A stretch of DNA of 64,000 nt from Calothrix sp. NIES-2098 (GTDB lineage: Bacteria; Cyanobacteriota; Cyanobacteriia; Cyanobacteriales; Nostocaceae): the NCBI GenBank assembly GCA_002368175.1, contig AP018172.1:6885001-6949000 (forward strand), written 5' to 3'. Of the stretch, positions 62,092-64,000 are shown piece after piece. Under the pieces are notes generated by a model, which saw only the letters and a list, made by a program, of their open reading frames with translations, ran no database searches and was not told the DNA's origin. A program made the position numbers and the translations under genes. Positions within the stretch are counted from its first letter, which is position 1. Every line of letters begins with the position of its first letter.

Positions 62092-62646
62092 ATGCACTTG
62101 AGTTCTCACAACTTGACCTCTAGCGAAAACCTGCTTGAGGATCTGAGCGATGAAGAATTAGCCGCTTGTGTTGGTGGTTGCGATATTCAGCTAACTGTTA
62201 GCGAACAAGAGGTTGCAGAAGTCCCGCTAGTTGAATTGCCATTTTTGGGCGATGTATCTGCCCATGTCATTACTGATATCACTGCTATAGGAATCAGGTA
62301 CGATCCTAATGGCTCAGGTCGCTTTAGAAGCGATCGCAATGTTAAAGAAGAAGTCGCCGAGGTCGATGTCCACGCCATTCTTAAGGGAATTGCGAATTTA
62401 CCGATCGCTACCTGGAAGTATAAAAACCAGGATGAAACAATTCGTCATATTGGCCCAATGGCACAAGACTTTGCCGCAACTTTTAACGTTGGTGAAAGCG
62501 ATCGCTTTATCGAAGTTGTAGATGCTAATGGTATAGCTTTAGCCGCAATTCAAGCACTTTATCAAAAGTTGCAAGCACAAGATACCCAAATCAATGAACT
62601 GCAAACACAGTTAATTCAGCTAAAACAACAATTAATTGAGAAATAA
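62092..62646 (+). CDS. RiPP-type leader fused to peptidase S74 (endosialidase chaperone) domain, copy 1
   Basis: A 184-residue protein with three parts. Residues 1-29 look like a RiPP leader: SSENLLEDLSDEELAACVGG, a helix with double glycine at 28-29, similar to Nif11-type leaders. Residues 30-79 are a variable segment starting with Cys30 and rich in V, E and D. Residues 80-184 are a peptidase S74 (intramolecular chaperone) domain: S80-D-R-N-V-K85 carries the Ser/Lys self-cleavage dyad, followed by WKYKNQDETIRHIGPMAQDF and the terminal coiled coil (LQAQDTQINELQTQ). In phage tail spikes this domain cuts itself off just before the Ser. The next gene is a paralogue, followed by a TOMM maturation gene, so I infer a modified-peptide precursor. 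No family for the whole arrangement is known to me. Confidence 0.85.
   Translation: MHLSSHNLTSSENLLEDLSDEELAACVGGCDIQLTVSEQEVAEVPLVELPFLGDVSAHVITDITAIGIRYDPNGSGRFRSDRNVKEEVAEVDVHAILKGIANLPIATWKYKNQDETIRHIGPMAQDFAATFNVGESDRFIEVVDANGIALAAIQALYQKLQAQDTQINELQTQLIQLKQQLIEK
62330..62595 (+). repeat. near-identical S74-domain module, copy 1
   Basis: This 266-base segment differs from 63052-63317 at about five positions, mostly silent. It starts at a HIP1 GCGATCGC site and covers the S74 domain. The upstream segments of the two genes are unrelated except for the leader motif and YDPNGS. Confidence 0.95.
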
Positions 62647-62843
62647 ACTCAAGTTTTAGTTCTCATCCCAGTATCTATCTGATTTTCGATAAAAACTAAA
62701 TTTGAATTCTCAGTTAATCACCATCGCTCAATTTTAAGTCTGTGCCAATTTTTGACAGTTAGATAGAAAAGTACTTTTATCCAAAAAAATAAATTGGCGC
62801 AGTTATTTTACAAATCAATTTAATTAAATTCTGAGAAAACTCT

Positions 62844-63371
62844 ATGAAAGATAACGATCAAAAACCTACGATCGCGAACAGCCTAATTGAAGAATTATCT
62901 GATGATGAGTTAGCAAGTTGTGTAGGAGGCTGCGGCTATATCAATCCAGGAGAACAGGAAATTTACGGTAACAAGGGAACGCTAAAGGCTCCTGGACTAC
63001 AAGAAAACAAAAATCTGTACTATGACCCTAACGGCTCAATTCGCTTTTGGAGCGATCGCAATGTTAAAGAGGAAGTCGCTGAGGTCGATGTCCACGCCAT
63101 TCTTAAGGGAATTGCGAATTTACCGATCGCTACCTGGAAGTATAAAAACCAGGATGAAACAATTCGTCATATTGGCCCAATGGCACAAGACTTTGCTGCA
63201 ACTTTTAACGTTGGTGAGAGCGATCGCTTTATCGAAGTTGTAGATGCTAATGGTGTAGCTTTAGCCGCAATTCAAGCACTTTATCAAAAGTTGCAAGCAC
63301 AAGATACCCAAATCAATAATCTGAATCACCAAATTAGTGAGATAAAACAACTTCTGCTCAATACTCAATAA
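62844..63371 (+). CDS. RiPP-type leader fused to peptidase S74 domain, copy 2
   Basis: A 175-residue paralogue of the preceding protein. The leader (IANSLIEELSDDELASCVGG) has the double glycine at 28-29, exactly as in copy 1. The variable part (residues 30-69) begins CGYINPGEQEIYG and is quite different from copy 1. The S74 part from S70 (S70 and K75 as the catalytic dyad) is almost identical in DNA as well as protein. The final residues differ (INNLNHQISEIKQLL versus a Gln-rich tail). The ATG is at 62844. A purine-rich stretch upstream (GAGAAAA) is a weak RBS. Confidence 0.85.
   Translation: MKDNDQKPTIANSLIEELSDDELASCVGGCGYINPGEQEIYGNKGTLKAPGLQENKNLYYDPNGSIRFWSDRNVKEEVAEVDVHAILKGIANLPIATWKYKNQDETIRHIGPMAQDFAATFNVGESDRFIEVVDANGVALAAIQALYQKLQAQDTQINNLNHQISEIKQLLLNTQ
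63052..63317 (+). repeat. near-identical S74-domain module, copy 2
   Basis: Counterpart of 62330-62595 (266 bases, about five differences). The high DNA identity against the divergent 5' parts indicates recent duplication or gene conversion limited to this module. Confidence 0.95.
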
Positions 63372-63426
63372 ATAGTATTCGTTGCAGCAGAGTATTCACT
63401 GCATCTATATTTAACTACCAAAATTA

Positions 63427-64000
63427 TGCTCGTTCAGCCGAAGTTTAAAGAGCACTTTCATGTTGAAGTATTGCCTCCAAGAACAGTATTCCTATTGAGT
63501 GAAAAGGGGCATTTTGTCTTGCGTGGGCGTCTATACTGCCTACTAGCACCTTTACTCAATGGGCTTTACACTGTAAAGGAAATTACTCAACAACTGCTAG
63601 AAAAAGCTTCGGCTGATGAAACTATCTATGCTTTAGAGCAGTTGGAACGTAAGGGATACATCACCAACGCCGATCGGACTCCATCGGCGGAATCGGCTTT
63701 TTGGGGACTGCTCAATAGAGATGCAAAGCTGGTAAATCAAACTCTTCAAGAAACTAAAGTTGCGATCGCGACTTTTGGTAGCGTTAAATCTGAGCCATTA
63801 ACTGCCATTTTAGAATCCCTCAATATTCCTATTGGTGATTCTGGCAAGTTTGCTGTTGTGCTTACAGATGATTATCTCCAACCTGGTTTGGCAACATTTA
63901 ACCGAGAAGCTTTGCAAGAGAAGCGTTCTTGGCTGCTAGTTAAACCAGTAGGAGGTGCGATCTGGATTGGCCCCATCTTTCGGCCTGGTTCTACAGGCTG
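63427..64000 (+). CDS. TOMM precursor leader peptide-binding / ThiF-like cyclodehydratase partner, N-terminal part
   Basis: From ATG 63427 the frame is open to the window end (191 codons). The first ~90 residues (VEVLPPRTVFLLSEKGHFVL, RLYCLLAPLLNGLYTVKEI, LEQLERKGYIT) look like the peptide-binding winged-helix (RRE) domain. Then comes a region ending in KPVGGAIWIGPIFRPGSTGC, which matches the start of the E1/ThiF-like part with its C-x2-C zinc-type site. This is the pattern of TOMM (thiazole/oxazole-modified peptide) F- or E1-type partner proteins, which bind the leader and deliver the peptide to a YcaO cyclodehydratase. The rest of the cluster lies to the right. Confidence 0.8.

Overview
The window is chromosomal DNA from a cyanobacterium, most likely a filamentous heterocyst-forming one (Nostocales-like). 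It carries photosystem II genes psbN and psbH, a complete beta-carboxysome operon, a CO2-uptake NDH-1 module, xisI (fdxN-element excision factor family) and many GCGATCGC (HIP1) palindromes. It also has heptanucleotide tandem repeats in spacers and the low GC usual for the group. I could not run searches, so family names come from recognising motifs.

Layout. 1-3270: start of a B12-binding radical SAM gene (cut by the window edge), a Uma2 nuclease, trpS and a metF-type reductase. 3270-12090 is accessory: tandem repeats, a small two-gene pair (DUF6888/DUF6887-like), two paralogous Ser/Thr kinases, a second Uma2 gene, two P-loop ATPases and an MpaB-type oxygenase. 12180-23390 is the inorganic-carbon island. 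An ndhF-ndhD-chp operon on the minus strand diverges from ccmK-ccmK-ccmL-ccmM-ccmN-ccmO on the plus strand, and a CmpR-type LysR regulator closes it. The NDH-1 module turns CO2 into bicarbonate. The Ccm proteins build the shell, vertices and Rubisco-binding scaffold that use it.

23600-44600 is mostly core or signalling genes: a MuiA-type protein, phosphoesterases, a third Uma2 gene, mnmE, an SDR enzyme, a truncated xisH with intact xisI, a 1596-residue hybrid histidine kinase beside a CheB-type methylesterase, lipid enzymes and a GH38 alpha-mannosidase. 44600-48220 is housekeeping: psbN/psbH, tatA, pth, rpsU, rsmI. 48240-54260 is a compact cluster of a membrane pentapeptide-repeat protein, a trypsin-like protease, a CHAT (caspase-like) protease and a subtilisin-like protease. 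54890-58440 has a GH13 enzyme, a fasciclin protein, rpoZ, small conserved proteins and tRNA-Pro(GGG).

The right end (58910-64000) holds a TpsA-type exoprotein gene and then the most unusual locus. Two tandem genes each join a double-glycine (VGGC) RiPP-type leader to a variable 40-50 residue middle and a nearly invariant self-cleaving peptidase S74 chaperone domain. The next gene is the start of a TOMM cyclodehydratase partner (leader-binding/ThiF-like) protein. I read this as the start of a RiPP cluster whose precursors may remove their own C-terminal domain.
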